DNA of 64,000 nucleotides from Carnegiea gigantea (taxonomy: Eukaryota; Streptophyta; Magnoliopsida; Caryophyllales; Cactaceae), in the NCBI GenBank assembly GCA_029747015.1, contig JAKOGI010000181.1, positions 1 to 64,000 on the forward strand, read 5' to 3'. Made by a program: the position numbers and the translations under genes. The notes below the pieces were generated by a model that saw nothing but the letters and a program-made list of their open reading frames with translations, had not been told where the DNA came from and did not search any database. Below are positions 1 through 12,596 of this stretch, in pieces. Numbering within the stretch: the stretch's first letter is position 1; every line of letters begins with the position of its first letter.

Positions 1-3000
1 AATTAATTAGCTACATAAATGTCCATTTACGGTTTAACTATTACAATGCTATATTTATTTTAAAAAAATGACTTTTTGCATATCTTATATATTTATTAAT
101 ATACTATAATAAAATATTCATTGCATTAATAAATTAAAAAGGTGGTCTATAAAGTTTGCCCATAAAAATAGGTGTTACAGATATTAGAGAATTTTGACAA
201 GAAAATAGTAAATACATATTATATTATGAAAACAAAAGGAACTTTAAGTGATTTAAAAGGCAAAAAATAAAAGAAATAATAATAACCCAAAAAAATAATA
301 ATTAGGTTGTTCTGAAATTACTATTACTTTTAAAATTGATAGATTTTTATTGCTTATTTTATTTAATTGAACTGAAAACAACAATTAGACAAAATTCTTG
401 CATACACTTTTCAAATATCTTATGTAGTCATTAGTAGAAAGATAATATATTTTTTATTAAATTAAGATAAATAAAGAAGTTGATCCATTTATCTACTAAA
501 ACTTGGCCATAAAAGAAAAGACGTCTCATATATTAGACAATTCTTAAACAGTAGTAAATAAATAACTATGGTGCATATATAAAAAGAATTTAAAATAATT
601 TAATGAAAAAATAAAAAGAAACAATGGTAGCTCAAAAAATAATTATTCTATAATGCAATATCAATTATATATATTAAAGTGACCCAATGTCATATAGTTA
701 TTACTATTTAGTAATAAAATTTTTTCTCAAAAAATATAATCGTTTAACAATGAAATACTGAACAAATGAAATTAAAAAGTGAGTTCAAATCAAGAATGAA
801 GAAAATATTGTTGCACCAAAAAATGAATCTAGCAAAGCGCTCAACTTTTGAAAATTAAATAATCTGACATATCAATTTATTTTTACTATTCGAAAAGAAA
901 CGATCCATTGTGTTATTAATATATCTAAAAAAAAGGTTCACTTAGGTCCTTACATCGCAAAGGTATAACCCTCGTGTATATTAAATGTTGGATTGAACTC
1001 ATTGAGATAAGAATGCCATGTGGGATAGCAATATAAAAGTCTTCTATTATGTAATTAAGATGGATATAGGTTATCAATGTAATTTTAATTCAATTTAATA
1101 TTAACTGTTCTCATACATTATGACTAATTAGTAATTGAATTTTGTCTTTGAAAACTTAAATATAGAACAAAAGAAATGATTTAGACGTTAACCAAGAAAA
1201 AAAAAAATTAAAGTGTGTTAGACATTATTTTTGAGGTAAGCATGTATCGGACATCTAAATCTAAACATTCTTGTTTTTATATATTTATTTTTGAGTGAAT
1301 ATATCATAAATTGACACTTTAATACTGACTGGATTGCTTATTTTATATACTGTAAAGCTTGATTATTTAAGCATGTCACATAATTGGATTTAGATAATAT
1401 GAAATACAGCAGGACGTAATGTAATTGTGGGTTTTGTTTACGACTACTTTAAGTTGGTACAATATTCAGTTTCTTTTGACATTTGTAACTTATGTTCATG
1501 ATATTAAAAAAATGTTTCAGTGATTTATTCAATTTATATTTCACTTGAGATTATATTTTGCGCTGAAAAATCATATAATATAATTAGTTCTTTTAGCAAA
1601 TTTAAATTTAAATTTAATAGGTAAATTAATATATAAGAGTAATTTGCCTATATTTTCACAGTAGGCCATAATTGACTTCATAAATTAGTAGTACTCCTTC
1701 CCCCAAAAAAAGAACGTTAAAAGTTTTCCTAAATTCAAATTGTACTAAAATTTCTTCATCTGCTACTAATCTTCTTTTTCTCTTTTTTTAATTTTTTAAT
1801 TTTTCCTTATTGGTTTTTTTTTATAAATGTAACTATACACCAAAGAGATAAGATTAAGGTCAAAAACTTATCTGTCTTTTTGTTGCTACTGTCAATAATT
1901 CTTTCATACTTTGTTGATCATGAGAATAATTAATCAAATTTATTTTTAATCAAATCATAGGTCAAATAGTTGGAAGGACCATAATCACTATTAAATAATA
2001 TTAAAGGTGCTGTTAAACTATTGAAATAATCCGCAACAGACATATGAAGTAAATGCATAATAAATACAATTAAACTAATAGGAATCTATAGGGGAAAAAA
2101 ATGCACCTTTTGCGATGATTGTTTGCTTTAAATGGTATGCATGACCCTGCGAATTTGGCATGTGGTCCCAAATGTGCTAACTGATCTTTTGCTAATTTAT
2201 TCTTATTCGTAAATTATCTTATTATTTCATTTGAATGCCCATCTTTAATAGTATATGACCTTTGCTAGATACCTCACTATTTCATTTTAATACTCACCTT
2301 TAATTATTATGTTATACATTATTTTTAAAATTAATTAGCTTATAATCCCCACATCTACTCATTTTACTTAGACTTTATCTCAATTTGTAATTCCTATAAA
2401 TAGAGACTTAATTTTCTAGTATCTTATCTAAGTTTGTGTTGTCATTTGATCAAAAAGAAAATTTATGCCCCCTACAATTCTTAGTTGTTGAAAGATACAA
2501 AAATTAGTCTTAACAAGCGCTGGTTAGCTAAAACGAAAGTATCTTATTCTTTTATTGATCAATGTCATAATAAAGGTTATAATCCCTAGAATTGTGTTGC
2601 ACTCATCTGAGATAAAGTGACCATTCATATTAAAAAGAAGACAATTTTCTATTCATGTTTGTTGTGCAATGACTATAAATAAAAGTCAAGGACAATTACT
2701 AGAATATGTAGGAGTTTACCTTCCAGGATCGGTATAAAGTCATGGACAACTGAACTGCAGCATCATGGGTAACTTTACCAGAGAGTTTAAGATATGATTA
2801 AACATGACAATGAATACTATGAAGGATACACAAGAAACACTGTCTATAAAGAAGTATCCAACAACTTACTAATAGTATGCATACACTCAAAATAAGTTCA
2901 CTACTGCAAATTACCCAAAAAAAAAAAAAAATTGGCACTATACATCTTTTGGTGTTAGTAAACTCCTACAAAATGTTAGTTCTAATTATTCAAATACCAT

Positions 3001-3780
3001 GACATATTATGATTCTTAGAATTAAGTATAATTGGAGATTAAAATAATAACGATTAATAAATTCCTCCAATATTGTGCAGGCAACTCTAGGTTGATGAAA
3101 TATACCAGAAGTCCACAGTTAAAATGTCACTCTATAGGTAACTACAAATCAATGCAAAAATATTATCATATGTTTTTTTCACTAAATGTATAAGCATGTA
3201 AGAATTCATTACATGCATTTAACAACACATCTTGATGACAAGTAGTTAGGAGCAAATGACAATCAAAACCTAAGTTAGTATTATATATGTTACTTTTGTA
3301 GGTTACTTAATCTGGGAACAGAAGTTGGCGACTAATAAATAGCAGAGATAACAAATCTAATGTATTATTGAATATTTCATATTAGAACTACTTTTCATAC
3401 ATTACATTTCATATTACCATATGATGCATTTTTAAAAATAAAGTCCAAGTTTAAGAAAGACAACATTAAATTACTGAAAATACTGTGGTTTGGCTTTGCT
3501 CCCTTGCTTCCACCGTCAATATGGTTACTTCACAAAATAATTTTAAATTTAAAAAAAAAAATCACGCCCAAAGTGCATAATATCTTAAAACAAAAAAAAA
3601 TTTAAAATTTATTGACTAACAGGATTAAAAAAGATAGACTGTACATCAAAAATTAAAGCACATATAATTAAGGTGACTTCATATGAAATAAAGTCAAAAA
3701 AAGATGTTACCATCAAGTCCATAGAACTCAGTATTGTATAGCACCAACAACAGCATATACAACAAGATACTGAAACTTAT
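1..3780. other. AT-rich intergenic DNA, no gene recognised
   Basis: No reading frame with family-like sequence was seen on either strand. The stretch is very AT-rich with short A and T runs. The right-hand part presumably belongs to the Helitron whose 3' end lies at 3,827, but no 5' TC terminus was pinned down. A CTCCTTCCCCC-type sequence preceded by TA near 1,690 resembles a Stowaway MITE end, but no matching opposite end was found. Confidence 0.5.
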
Positions 3781-3801
3781 CAAGCGAAAAGTAATAGCTA
3801 T

Positions 3802-3828
3802 CGTGCAATGCACGGATAAAAAACTAGT
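3802..3828 (+). mobile_element. Helitron 3' terminus (hairpin plus CTAG end)
   Basis: A short palindrome CGTGCAATGCACG (3,802-3,814) is followed ten bases later by CTAG (3,824-3,827) and then T. This is the standard plant Helitron 3' end: a small GC-rich hairpin just before CTRR, inserted between A and T. The element body would lie to the left and its 5' end was not located. The terminus is about 50 bp from the end of the glycine-rich protein gene. Confidence 0.6.
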
Positions 3829-3876
3829 ATATATAGACACTCAATGTAATCCTCCAAAGAGCACAATTGAGTGTGT

Positions 3877-4883
3877 TTAATTACCCTTTTGCTCAGTAGT
3901 CTTTTCCTCCTTGGGTGGGTAGTGACCACCACATCCACCATGGCCATATGCACTGCGACCACAGCCACTGTGACCATAGCCACCATGGCCATATCCATCA
4001 TAACAGCCATGGCAATAACCGCCTTGGCCGTATCCACCATGACCATAGTATTGAGGGTCTACTATTTCCTTATTTTCTTCTTATGGTGGATAGTGGCAAC
4101 CGTGCCCTCCATGTCCATAGTGTCTATGCCGAAAACTGCCGTGTCCATGCCCATGTCCATAATGTCCATACTTAGACTCGTCCACAGACTCTACAAAAGA
4201 AAATTAATTGTTTACTATTGGTCATACCAAGCTAGCTAGAGCCAAACCAACAAATTAAATTTTGAACTAAAACCACCGTATCATTACAAGTCCGAACCCT
4301 GACTCCTGAGTCCAAACTTTTGATCTAACATCAAAGTAAACGGATGATAGATGATGAATGCAAATCATGTAATAGCACGTGATGAATTATGTCTTGACTC
4401 ATTAATATATTTTTTCTCCTCTACACATTTTGTTTCCTGATACATTCATATAATGTTGGCAATTATATAAGCTTTCTGCAAAAATGTTATAGTACAATTT
4501 TTCTCCCCTAAACTTCCTTGATCAACTTAATATTTAAATGATTTCTTGACATGATATCAAAACTACTAATCCTAATTTAAAGAACACATTTTCCTGCAGC
4601 TGATAGCTAGTATGATTAAAAAGTAATGAAGTTACTCGAGCATACTACCATTATTTATGTATCATGAATTAAATAAAGCAGCCATTTTATATTAACACAA
4701 TTAATTAAACAATAGTAATTGATTAGATTAAGGGAGAGAAATTGAGGTGTCAGGTTGCTCACGTGTCTGTGCAGTGGTGGTGGTGGTGGACTCGACTAGT
4801 TCACGAGCAGAAACTTGAGATGAAATGAGAAAAGTTACAGCAGAAAGAAGACCAAGAAGGACGAATGCCTTTGACCGGGCCAT
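3877..4883 (-). pseudogene. Gly/His-rich secreted protein gene (GRP family) with internal stop
   Basis: Two exons fit: 4,883-4,763 and 4,190-3,877, joined by a phase-1 GT-AG intron (donor GTGAGC, acceptor TTTTGTAG). Exon 1 starts MARSKAFVLLGLLSAVTF, a hydrophobic signal peptide, then the SARELVE segment typical of plant secreted glycine-rich proteins (Pfam GRP family), then a Thr run. Exon 2 encodes GHG, YGHGG and GYGHGG repeats with Tyr, His and Cys, ending in a Lys/Glu-rich tail. Codon 77 is TAA (4,083-4,081). The same frame continues with repeat-type protein to a second TAA at 3,879-3,877, which would give about 143 residues instead of 76. The HYPP motif occurs just before the internal stop and again near the far end. 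Such proteins usually act in the cell wall. Pseudogene, truncated allele or sequencing error cannot be separated here. Confidence 0.8.
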
Positions 4884-4954
4884 TTTCTAAGCTTAGCTAA
4901 TTAGTTAATTGTGTTTTTGGTTCGTGGATGAGAAGGGCAAATGAAGTGCTTGCG

Positions 4955-4962
4955 TATCTATA
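4955..4962 (-). promoter_or_regulatory. TATA-like box of the glycine-rich protein gene
   Basis: On the minus strand the sequence reads TATAGATA, about 72 bp before the ATG at 4,883. The distance suits a short plant 5' leader. It departs from the canonical TATAAATA by one base. Confidence 0.45.
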
Positions 4963-5139
4963 GGTGGTGAGAAAATGGAGCCATAATTAGGTGCATGGCA
5001 TTGAATACTATTAGCTTCCTAGTTCCTAGTGGGTGAGAGAGAGATCCCGAAATCCTAACTTCGTGGGGTGTTATCTACAAGAATGATTAGTGATGGATAT
5101 ACACGCTTACAGATAGATCAGGTCAATGTGGGGCTTTAA

Positions 5140-5470
5140 GTACTATATTAGAGTTGGTAAAATTTGAGTTAGGATTAGATTCGAGTAGGATAAATTGAAC
5201 AATATTAAAATTCGGACAAAAACTTGATGACTGATAATCAATTTTTTTCGAGTTCGACGATTTGGGCAAAGCTAAATTCGAGTAGCAATTAGGTTCGAAC
5301 AATAAAATATGAAAAGCATTGTCTTCGAATTTGAAATATGGATGAAAAATGAATGACCATCCTGATTTTTTCTCAGGTCGAAAAAATTTGAATATTCGGA
5401 TTGGACAAATTTTTTCCAATGCTATGTTCAAGCATTTGTATTTAAAATTTTGAATTTCAAAAATTGGTAT
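5140..5470. repeat. degenerate TTCGA/TTCGG-rich repeat
   Basis: The plus strand repeatedly shows TTCGAG, TTCGAA and TTCGG spaced by AT-rich filler. The open frame on the minus strand here (5,123-5,515) is rich in Phe, Asn and Ser and looks like a product of this repetition rather than a gene. It resembles the GGGTTCGGGT-type blocks at 37.76-38.05 and 39.91-40.28 kb. Confidence 0.35.
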
Positions 5471-5619
5471 CAGAGATAATATTGTTTTAAAATACCTCGA
5501 TATTAATGAATCCATATATAGTTTTTAGGGGATGTTGTAAGCATCTATTCTTTTTGACTTATCCAATGTACTTAATTGTACTTATTGCAGAACTTTTGCT
5601 GGAAACTGCTAAACAGTTT

Positions 5620-5671
5620 GGATTAATTTTTTTAAAATTAGGACTAATTTTTTTAAAATTAGGACTAATTT
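5620..5671. repeat. 21-bp tandem repeat, 2.5 copies
   Basis: A 21-bp unit beginning GGAYTAATTTT occurs at 5,620-5,640, 5,641-5,661 and as a partial copy to 5,671. Confidence 0.8.
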
Positions 5672-5699
5672 CATTTAGGCACGAAGTAAATTTATAAAT

Positions 5700-6760
5700 T
5701 TAAATTTATAAATTTGTTAAAATATCTATACGCCAAAAATAGATAATTGTAAATATATACATATTTATGTTTTGATAGAATATAGGTTTACATTTATGAG
5801 TGGTAGATTCTATGTGCAATGCTCCTGACCCACCTCCCTATCCACGAGCAATTATCAAGAATGATTTCAAAGATTAACAATTGACTCCACAAATCAATAA
5901 AAGCTTCTTCAGTTTGCTTAATCCTCACTTACGTGCTATTTGAAAAAATTCTCATGAAGTCACCTATCGTAAGAGTGATATACAATAAGTAAGTTTAACT
6001 GTGGATTCATTGAGATAGTGTTAATTCCATAAAATGGAATGTACATTTCTGTTGGCATAAATAGTCATTGCAGACTCTTTAAACCTCTGCTTGACCACAT
6101 CTTTGGTATTGCAAAATGGTGAGTTTTTGTTGTAAATGATTTTATGAATTGTACATATTTTCTCAAATGAATATGTATAACATATAAACAAATAATTTGG
6201 TATATGTATACTTTGAGGAAGAAGTTAAAAAAACACTTGTCAAATTTGTTTTGAACTCTCTTTACTTTAATTATGGCAATAATTAGTATTTTCTCTATTG
6301 TTAGTTAGCTGTAATTTATGTTTAATTATTTGAAATTTCACAATTCTTCTCATTAGTCTTGTTGAAAATATGAAAGTTAGGCGAGACACTTATAGAAATA
6401 TAACAAGTCTAGATTACAAACTTAGGGATAAAACTTTATAGCTTCTTTTCAACTTGCTATAGAATTCTAAATGTCATCCACAAATACATTCCTGGATTTA
6501 CTCATTTCAACTTTAATTTACTATAGATGCATCAAATGTGTGAGGGTTGAAATTTCCTTTGATGCATGGTTTTCCTAGGAGATTGTCATGTTATTCTATT
6601 GAAGACAAATATAGTTCTCAAGTATAGAAGAACTTCACTAATTTCAATTAGGTTCTTAGAACTATGATTCTTTAATTTTAGTAAAATAATTAAAAAATTT
6701 GTTTTGTTAAATAGTATAGTATTTATTTGGTGAAAATAACACGCATTTCACAATACATAA
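5700..6760. other. AT-rich spacer, nothing recognised
   Basis: No coding similarity, RNA gene or terminal repeat was seen between the small tandem repeat and the LINE target duplication. Confidence 0.4.
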
Positions 6761-6779
6761 TATCCATATTCATACTATT
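6761..6779 (+). repeat. LINE target-site duplication, left copy
   Basis: TATCCATATTCATACTATT is identical in all 19 bases to 14,922-14,940. It directly abuts the poly-T run that is the LINE's poly-A tail read on the plus strand. Confidence 0.95.
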
Positions 6780-6813
6780 TTTTTTTTAAACAAAGGTAAG
6801 TGGTAAGCAGTGA

Positions 6814-9800
6814 TCAGACGCCTCTTTTCACAGGAGCACGCCCCATCAAATCAACAATTATGATATCCTGACACTCAGTTGTGGGTGGACAGTCCCATGT
6901 TGTCAGCTCCGATGTTGCATGTCCCAGCTTTGTCATGTAGTCGGCTATCATGTTAGCCTCCTGAAAAATGTGTGAAATAGTTACATGATCCATAAGATTA
7001 AGGTAGCTAGAGATGTCATGTAGGAGCGTCTGAATCTTCCATGGCATGCATGAAATCCCTTGTAGTGCTTTGATAACGAGAACATTGTCCCCTTCGATGA
7101 AAATATTTTTGATGCCTAGTTTTGCTGCTTCATGTAACCTATCCCGTAAAGCTCGTGCCTCGGCCACCAGGATAGATGCATCTCCATAGGAAGCTGCTCC
7201 CACCTTGATAAGCTTATCGGCCCAATCTCTGATGATGAAACCACCTGCTGCTGAAGTATGATGAAGGGATCCGTTAAAATTAAGTTTGACAGATCCTCGA
7301 AGGGGGGCATTCCACCTCACAATAAAGTTAGAGGTGGAACGCGATGAAGAAACCCCTGAAGAAGTGAAACCCTCTGACATGCAAGTTTGGATTTGCCATT
7401 CTGCGATGCCTTTTTTCGCGGCTATAAGAATGCGGACTGGAATTACATTATCCCCTTGCAAAACCAAGGTATTTCGATATTTCCAGATGCCCCATAGCAG
7501 AAAAGCCACTTTTAAGATGTCTTTAGGGTTCCTGCATTGGCGATAAATCGTGAATAATCGGTGGCCTGAGGTTTGATTAGCTTGTGGAGGCAGTGGGTGT
7601 ACCCATCCATGTTGATGGGCAAGTGACCACACTCGTTTAATTACAGAGCAATCCCAAAATAAGTGATCACTGGTTTCAATATCGTCCCCGCATATAGGGC
7701 AAGCTGGATCAATGTTCATGCCCCTTCGAAAAACAATCCCTCATGTAGGTAATGCATTATGAAGCTTTTGCCATAAGAAAATTTTGATTTTGGGCATCGC
7801 ATCAAGTTTCCAAATCCAGTTATACATCTATTTAGGATCGTTGGTGTGGTAAGTGTTATGGGCCATCCATGTTGCTATCTTCATGCTGAATGCACTAGAT
7901 CCCATGGGACCTCAGCAAAAAGAATCTGCTACCGTAGAAAGTGGTAGAGGTATGCCAATTATTTTTTGCCTAATATTTTCTTGCATTACTAAGGAGCGAA
8001 TAGTTTGGACATTCCAGCAATGATCGCTTGTTATTACTTCATATACTTTGAGGTTGGGAGATGTTAATGTGGAGGGTTCAATATCCAGCATGTTCATAAG
8101 ATTTGTGTTATCTAACCAGTTGTCCCACCAGAAGCTAATATTAGTCTCGTTACCCACTTTACACCTTATTCCTTGCCTGATAAGTGTCCTGCTACGTAAA
8201 ACGCTTCACCAAACTGGGGAGTCTGTACTTTTGTGTTTACAATCCAGAAAGGTGGTGGATCGTAAGTATTTCTGCTTAATGACCTCAGTCCATAGTTCGT
8301 GGTTATCTGCAAGTAATTTCTAAGCTAGCTTTGCTTGAAAGGTAAGGTTGACAGCCTCAGTTTTCCTTAATCCCAACCCCCCAAAGATTTTAGGTCGGCA
8401 TATTTTGTCCCAAGCAATCATTGGGAGCCCGTGTTCCTTGCTGGATTTTTGCCAGAAGAAATTTCTAATGACACGGTCTAACATTGTGGTCGTCTTCTTT
8501 GGTAATTCAAAACATTGCATCGTATGAGTCGATAGTGATTCTAGATTGGCCTGAATTAACACTGTTCTTCTAGCTTTGGATAGCGTATTCGCTCCCCAGG
8601 ATTCCATCCTAGCTGTGGCTTTTCCTAGAACTTCAGAAAAGATCGAAGCTTTGGGTTTGCCTTGAAAGACAGGACAACTGAGATATTTGCCCAGGGAATC
8701 TCTATGTAGAATATTGAAAACTGACGTAATTGTCTATTTTTGAGCATGAGATGCATTTTTGGAGACAACAATTGAAGACTTATGAAAATTGATAACTTGA
8801 CCCAAGAGATTACAGAAATTATCAATAACTGATTTTAATTTACCGCAGGAGGAAGTGTTCGCTTTACAAAATAATAGACTATCATCCACAAAGAAGAGGC
8901 ATGAAATGATAGGGGAGTGAGCTGAGAGTCGGACCCCTACGCTCAATTTGGGAGTATTGGCTAAATTAACAAAGCAACACAAAAGGCATTCATGCATAGT
9001 ATGAACAAGTAAGGTGAGGGGGGGCCACCTTGTCTAGTCCCCCGGGACGGCTTAAAGAGGCCATGGGAGGTATTATTGATTAAACGTGAGTACGAAACTG
9101 TTGTGACACATTCCTTGACCCATGCAATCCATTGTTGATGGAACCCCATCTGGGTGAGGCATGCAAGAAGAAAATCCCATTCTAGTTTATCATAAGCCTT
9201 TTCCATCTCCAACTTGATGGCAGCCCAGGTCGTTTTTCGTTTAGTCGTTTTGAACTTATGCATGATTTCATGAGCAAGGAGAATGTTATCGTGGAGGGAT
9301 CGTCCCGGAATAAAAGCGCTTTGAAATGGAGAAATGGTTTTTGCTAAGAAAGGTCGTAGCCAGTTGACAAGAATTTTAGCTATGGTTTTATAAATATTAG
9401 CGCACAAACTGATTGGACGAAAGTGGGATGTCAACTGTGGTTGAGCAGTTTTGGGAATTAAGGTAATGAAAGTGTGGTTAATCCCTTTTAATAATTTGCC
9501 ATGGGAGAAGAAGTCCTTGATACAATGGACGAATTCATCACTAATCAGTGGCCAATAATTCTGAAAGAAACCTGCCTTAAAACCATTTGGTCCTGGCATT
9601 TTGTTTGGGTTGATGTCAAACACTGCAATCTTAATTTCTTTTGCGATCGGAGGAGCTGTTAGCATGGTGTGGGCTGATTTAAATCTATTTGTAAAGTCAG
9701 ATAGGAATTTTTGTTTGATATCTTGTGCGTCTTCTAGCAAGATGCCCACCTCGTCTTTTAACCGAGTGATGTTTTGTTGTTTTCGTCACCAATTAGCCTA

Positions 9801-10882
9801 CTGTTGAAAATAAGTAGAATTCTGATCACCATTGACAAGCCGGTCTTTCCTTGTAAATCGCCCCCAAAACTTCTGATTAAAAAGTAACATTTTTTCTCTC
9901 TATTTACTGAGTCGGTTAAGCCAATCATTAAACCGGCGATTCATAGGATCCTCTACCAGTTTGCCCTCTACATTATTAATTTTATCAAGGTTGCATCGCA
10001 GTTTATCTTGAAAGTTGCCAGAGGTGGATTTAGCCCCAAGTTTAACTACATTTTTAAGGCCTTTTAATTTTTGTGAAAATTAGGACATTTTAGTACCCTT
10101 GACAGGAGATTTCTAAGTTTTAGTAACTATATCGTCAAGTTAAGGATATTTGGTCCAAAAGTTCTGGAAGCGGAAAGGCGCAGCAATATTACATCTGTGA
10201 TGTGGTTCAGTAGAGATAATGAGAGGACAATGATCTGAGAAGTTGAAAGGGCCATGTGCAGTGCTTATATTAGGATATAAGGCAGCATAGTCATGACGGG
10301 CTATTCCTCTGTCTAACTTTTCAAATACCTATGACCCATTAATACGTTTTTTCCATGTAAAACTTTTGCCATTAATGATGATAGATTCCGCATTAATTGT
10401 GGTAAGAAAGGAAGTGAGTCGTTCAGTGCGATGTAAGGATGGGTGGTGTCCCCTTTTTTATCAGAAAGGAGTTCTAGCTCATTGAAATCCCCGACAAGTA
10501 GCCAAGGAATATCCACAACGTTATTCATACAGATAAGGTGATCCCAAAAACGTTCTTTATCTCGGGTCTGAGCCGGTGCATAGACCCTAGAGACAAGAAT
10601 ATTGTTCGAATTGTGAGAGTCATGGACAAGCATATGAATAGCTCGGTCTTCTTTGGCCAGTACTAATGTATGACAATTGTCATTATTCCAAAGGACCCAT
10701 AAGCCACCAGCATGGTTTCGCGGATGAGTATAGTCGAAGTGGTCAAAACCCATTTTCTGGATAATTAGCTTTGTGTTTTTCTCATTGGTCATGGTTTCTA
10801 ATAGAAATAAAATGTTTGATTAGAGATTTTGTTTGAGGATTCGGACTTCCTCAAGAATCACGTTCCAGCGTATGATTTTCAT
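6814..10882 (-). pseudogene. LINE ORF2: endonuclease-RT-RNase H, broken
   Basis: ORF2 copies LINE RNA into DNA at a nicked target. It begins at 10,882 with MKIIRWNV, matching the usual start of the apurinic-type endonuclease; a stop follows at codon 21, and the frame continues past it. GDFNE, an endonuclease catalytic motif, is at 10,492-10,478. The RT part (about 9,749-8,630) shows the intron-maturase-like PGPNGFKAGFFQ motif, SAFIPGRS, and the catalytic FVDD near 8,890-8,880. A zinc-knuckle zf-RVT (CPICGDDIETSDHLFWDC) lies near 7,690. The last 200 residues form an RNase H of the plant LINE type, with AEARAL and EGDN present, but the first catalytic Asp of the usual NFDGS is Asn (NFNGS). Several frameshifts and stops separate the pieces. 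Confidence 0.9.
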
Positions 10883-12596
10883 GTTTCCATACAAAAAAAC
10901 ACCATCAGCAATCGTGCCCGCCTAAGACTATCCAATGAATTCCTATAATCATTACAGCCAGTTTTACATAATAATGGTACATCAAAGCATGACAGTAATA
11001 CCATAATAAAATGACTCAATACAGGACAAGCTAAAGAAACTCAGCCTGTCCTCTAACCGTTCCACATAGATTAGGAGCATTTCGTCCAGGGGAAAGAAGG
11101 CATCAATATCCAGGAGCCATGGATGCAAGAGACCATAAATCTGCAAGCCGTTGTAGGTGCAGAAAAGGGGCCAATGTCTGCAGTCACGCAAGTAGGTACC
11201 CAATTGCAGAAGGAGGCCTAGAAGGACATGCCACCAAGACCAACTGAAGTTAGTCAGGAAAAGAAGGCAGTAGAGATATGCCATAGCAGGTATTATGCTA
11301 ACTTGCATGAACCTAGTTACAATGATCATCCATTCCACTGGTGCCAATGCACAGGGAAGAGGGGAGGGATGCCAAATGCAAGACCATTTATGCATTAAAA
11401 ACATAAGAGAGAGCTGTATAAGATTTAGATAATCTGCCAGTAGGAATTTAGCTGTCTGAAGTTTGGCATTCTGAATACAGGTCTTAGAGATAGATATCTC
11501 ATTCACCAAGCATGTAAGTAACCAAATAGCAGTGAGGAAATAAAAAAGAGTTTTCTATTTCAAACCCATGTACAAGAGTGTGAACCTCCTCATGATCCAT
11601 CAAGTATTCACCACAAATTTGCTGGAGAAGTAAAACTTACCTGGTGATAGACTCATAATGATAACCGAGGAGAAACCAGGTGGCACCCACCATTTCTACA
11701 AGAACAAAGGTCTAGAGCCCAGCAGCTCAGGTAGAGCCAAGCCAAGGCCAGGTCAATAAAAACCACATCAATAGGGAAAAACCATGAAGTGATAAAATCC
11801 AAAAAAATGGTCTCAGTGCATGAGCTATTATCATAGCGATAGATTTCATCATAGACCAAGAAAGTACGACACAAGAGTGGCTTACAAGGGACACTGAAAA
11901 CAGCCAAGTATCTAAACATAATGCCCCAAGAGATATCCCAATAAAGGCACAAAACCTGTGTTGTATACTCATATGACATGGGAATTTGCCTCTTGACCTT
12001 TATTAAGGAAAGGCATGGGGATTTGCCCCCTGACCTTTATTAAGGAAAGGCGCCAAGTCGCCAAACTAACAAAGGGGTGGCAAGGGATGAATCTGTAGGA
12101 GCATGGGATCCCTTGAGGATGAGCATAAGGGCGATCATGAGTGTTGTAATCTACATAGGAAGCTAAGCAGAAGAAGATAACTACATTAAACACAGTATAA
12201 AAAATGAAGATAAACAATGATTGTGCTAATAGGCTAATAGATGAACGAAAATGAATAGACTGGGAACAGCCAAGAATGTAAGGAAGACTGTCAGGAAGAA
12301 AATTAGTGGAACAGCAACCTGCAGAAGAAGCTAAGTCATATAGATTAAAAACATTAAGTATATTACAAGCATGAGGCGTACATCCTTTAGTCGGAAACAT
12401 GACTGTCACTTGTACCCAAAAAAATAGGAAGTTGGGATGTCTAGAGTTATCAAAAGCAGCATCAGACATTAAGAACCAAATATTACAAAGATACAATCTG
12501 GACTCTATGGACTTATTCCAATTGAGATAACCACTTCCTGCATAGGACATCAAAACCATTATGAGAGAGTCAGTTTATGGCCTTTGAGAGGCCTTC
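10883..12596 (-). other. LINE spacer between ORF1 and ORF2 with hydrophobic open frames
   Basis: About 1.7 kb separates the ORF1 end from the ORF2 start, much more than the short gap usual in plant L1 elements. The minus strand stays unusually open here: 12,559-11,969 (196 codons), 11,979-11,653 (108 codons, overlapping the previous stop) and 11,509-10,982 (175 codons). All are rich in Leu, Phe, Trp, Tyr and Cys, with stretches that could be membrane segments. No known family was recognised, and they may be chance. A 37-bp direct repeat lies inside (11,977-12,050). Confidence 0.5.
11977..12050. repeat. 37-bp tandem duplication in the LINE spacer
   Basis: Two adjacent 37-bp copies (11,977-12,013 and 12,014-12,050) start CATGGG and end CTTTATTAAGGAAAGG. 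They differ at a few central bases. Confidence 0.85.

Noticed and set aside
1690..2000. Stowaway MITE starting at CTCCTTCCCCC
   Set aside because: Only one end resembles the consensus; no inverted partner was found within a few hundred bases.
3871..4239. Plus-strand open frames over the glycine-rich gene (Met/Thr/Ile- and His-rich)
   Set aside because: They are antisense shadows of the Gly/His repeat exon; splice sites and signal peptide are on the minus strand.
5123..5515. 130-codon minus-strand frame
   Set aside because: Phe/Asn/Ser-rich composition follows the degenerate TTCGA repeat; no family recognised.
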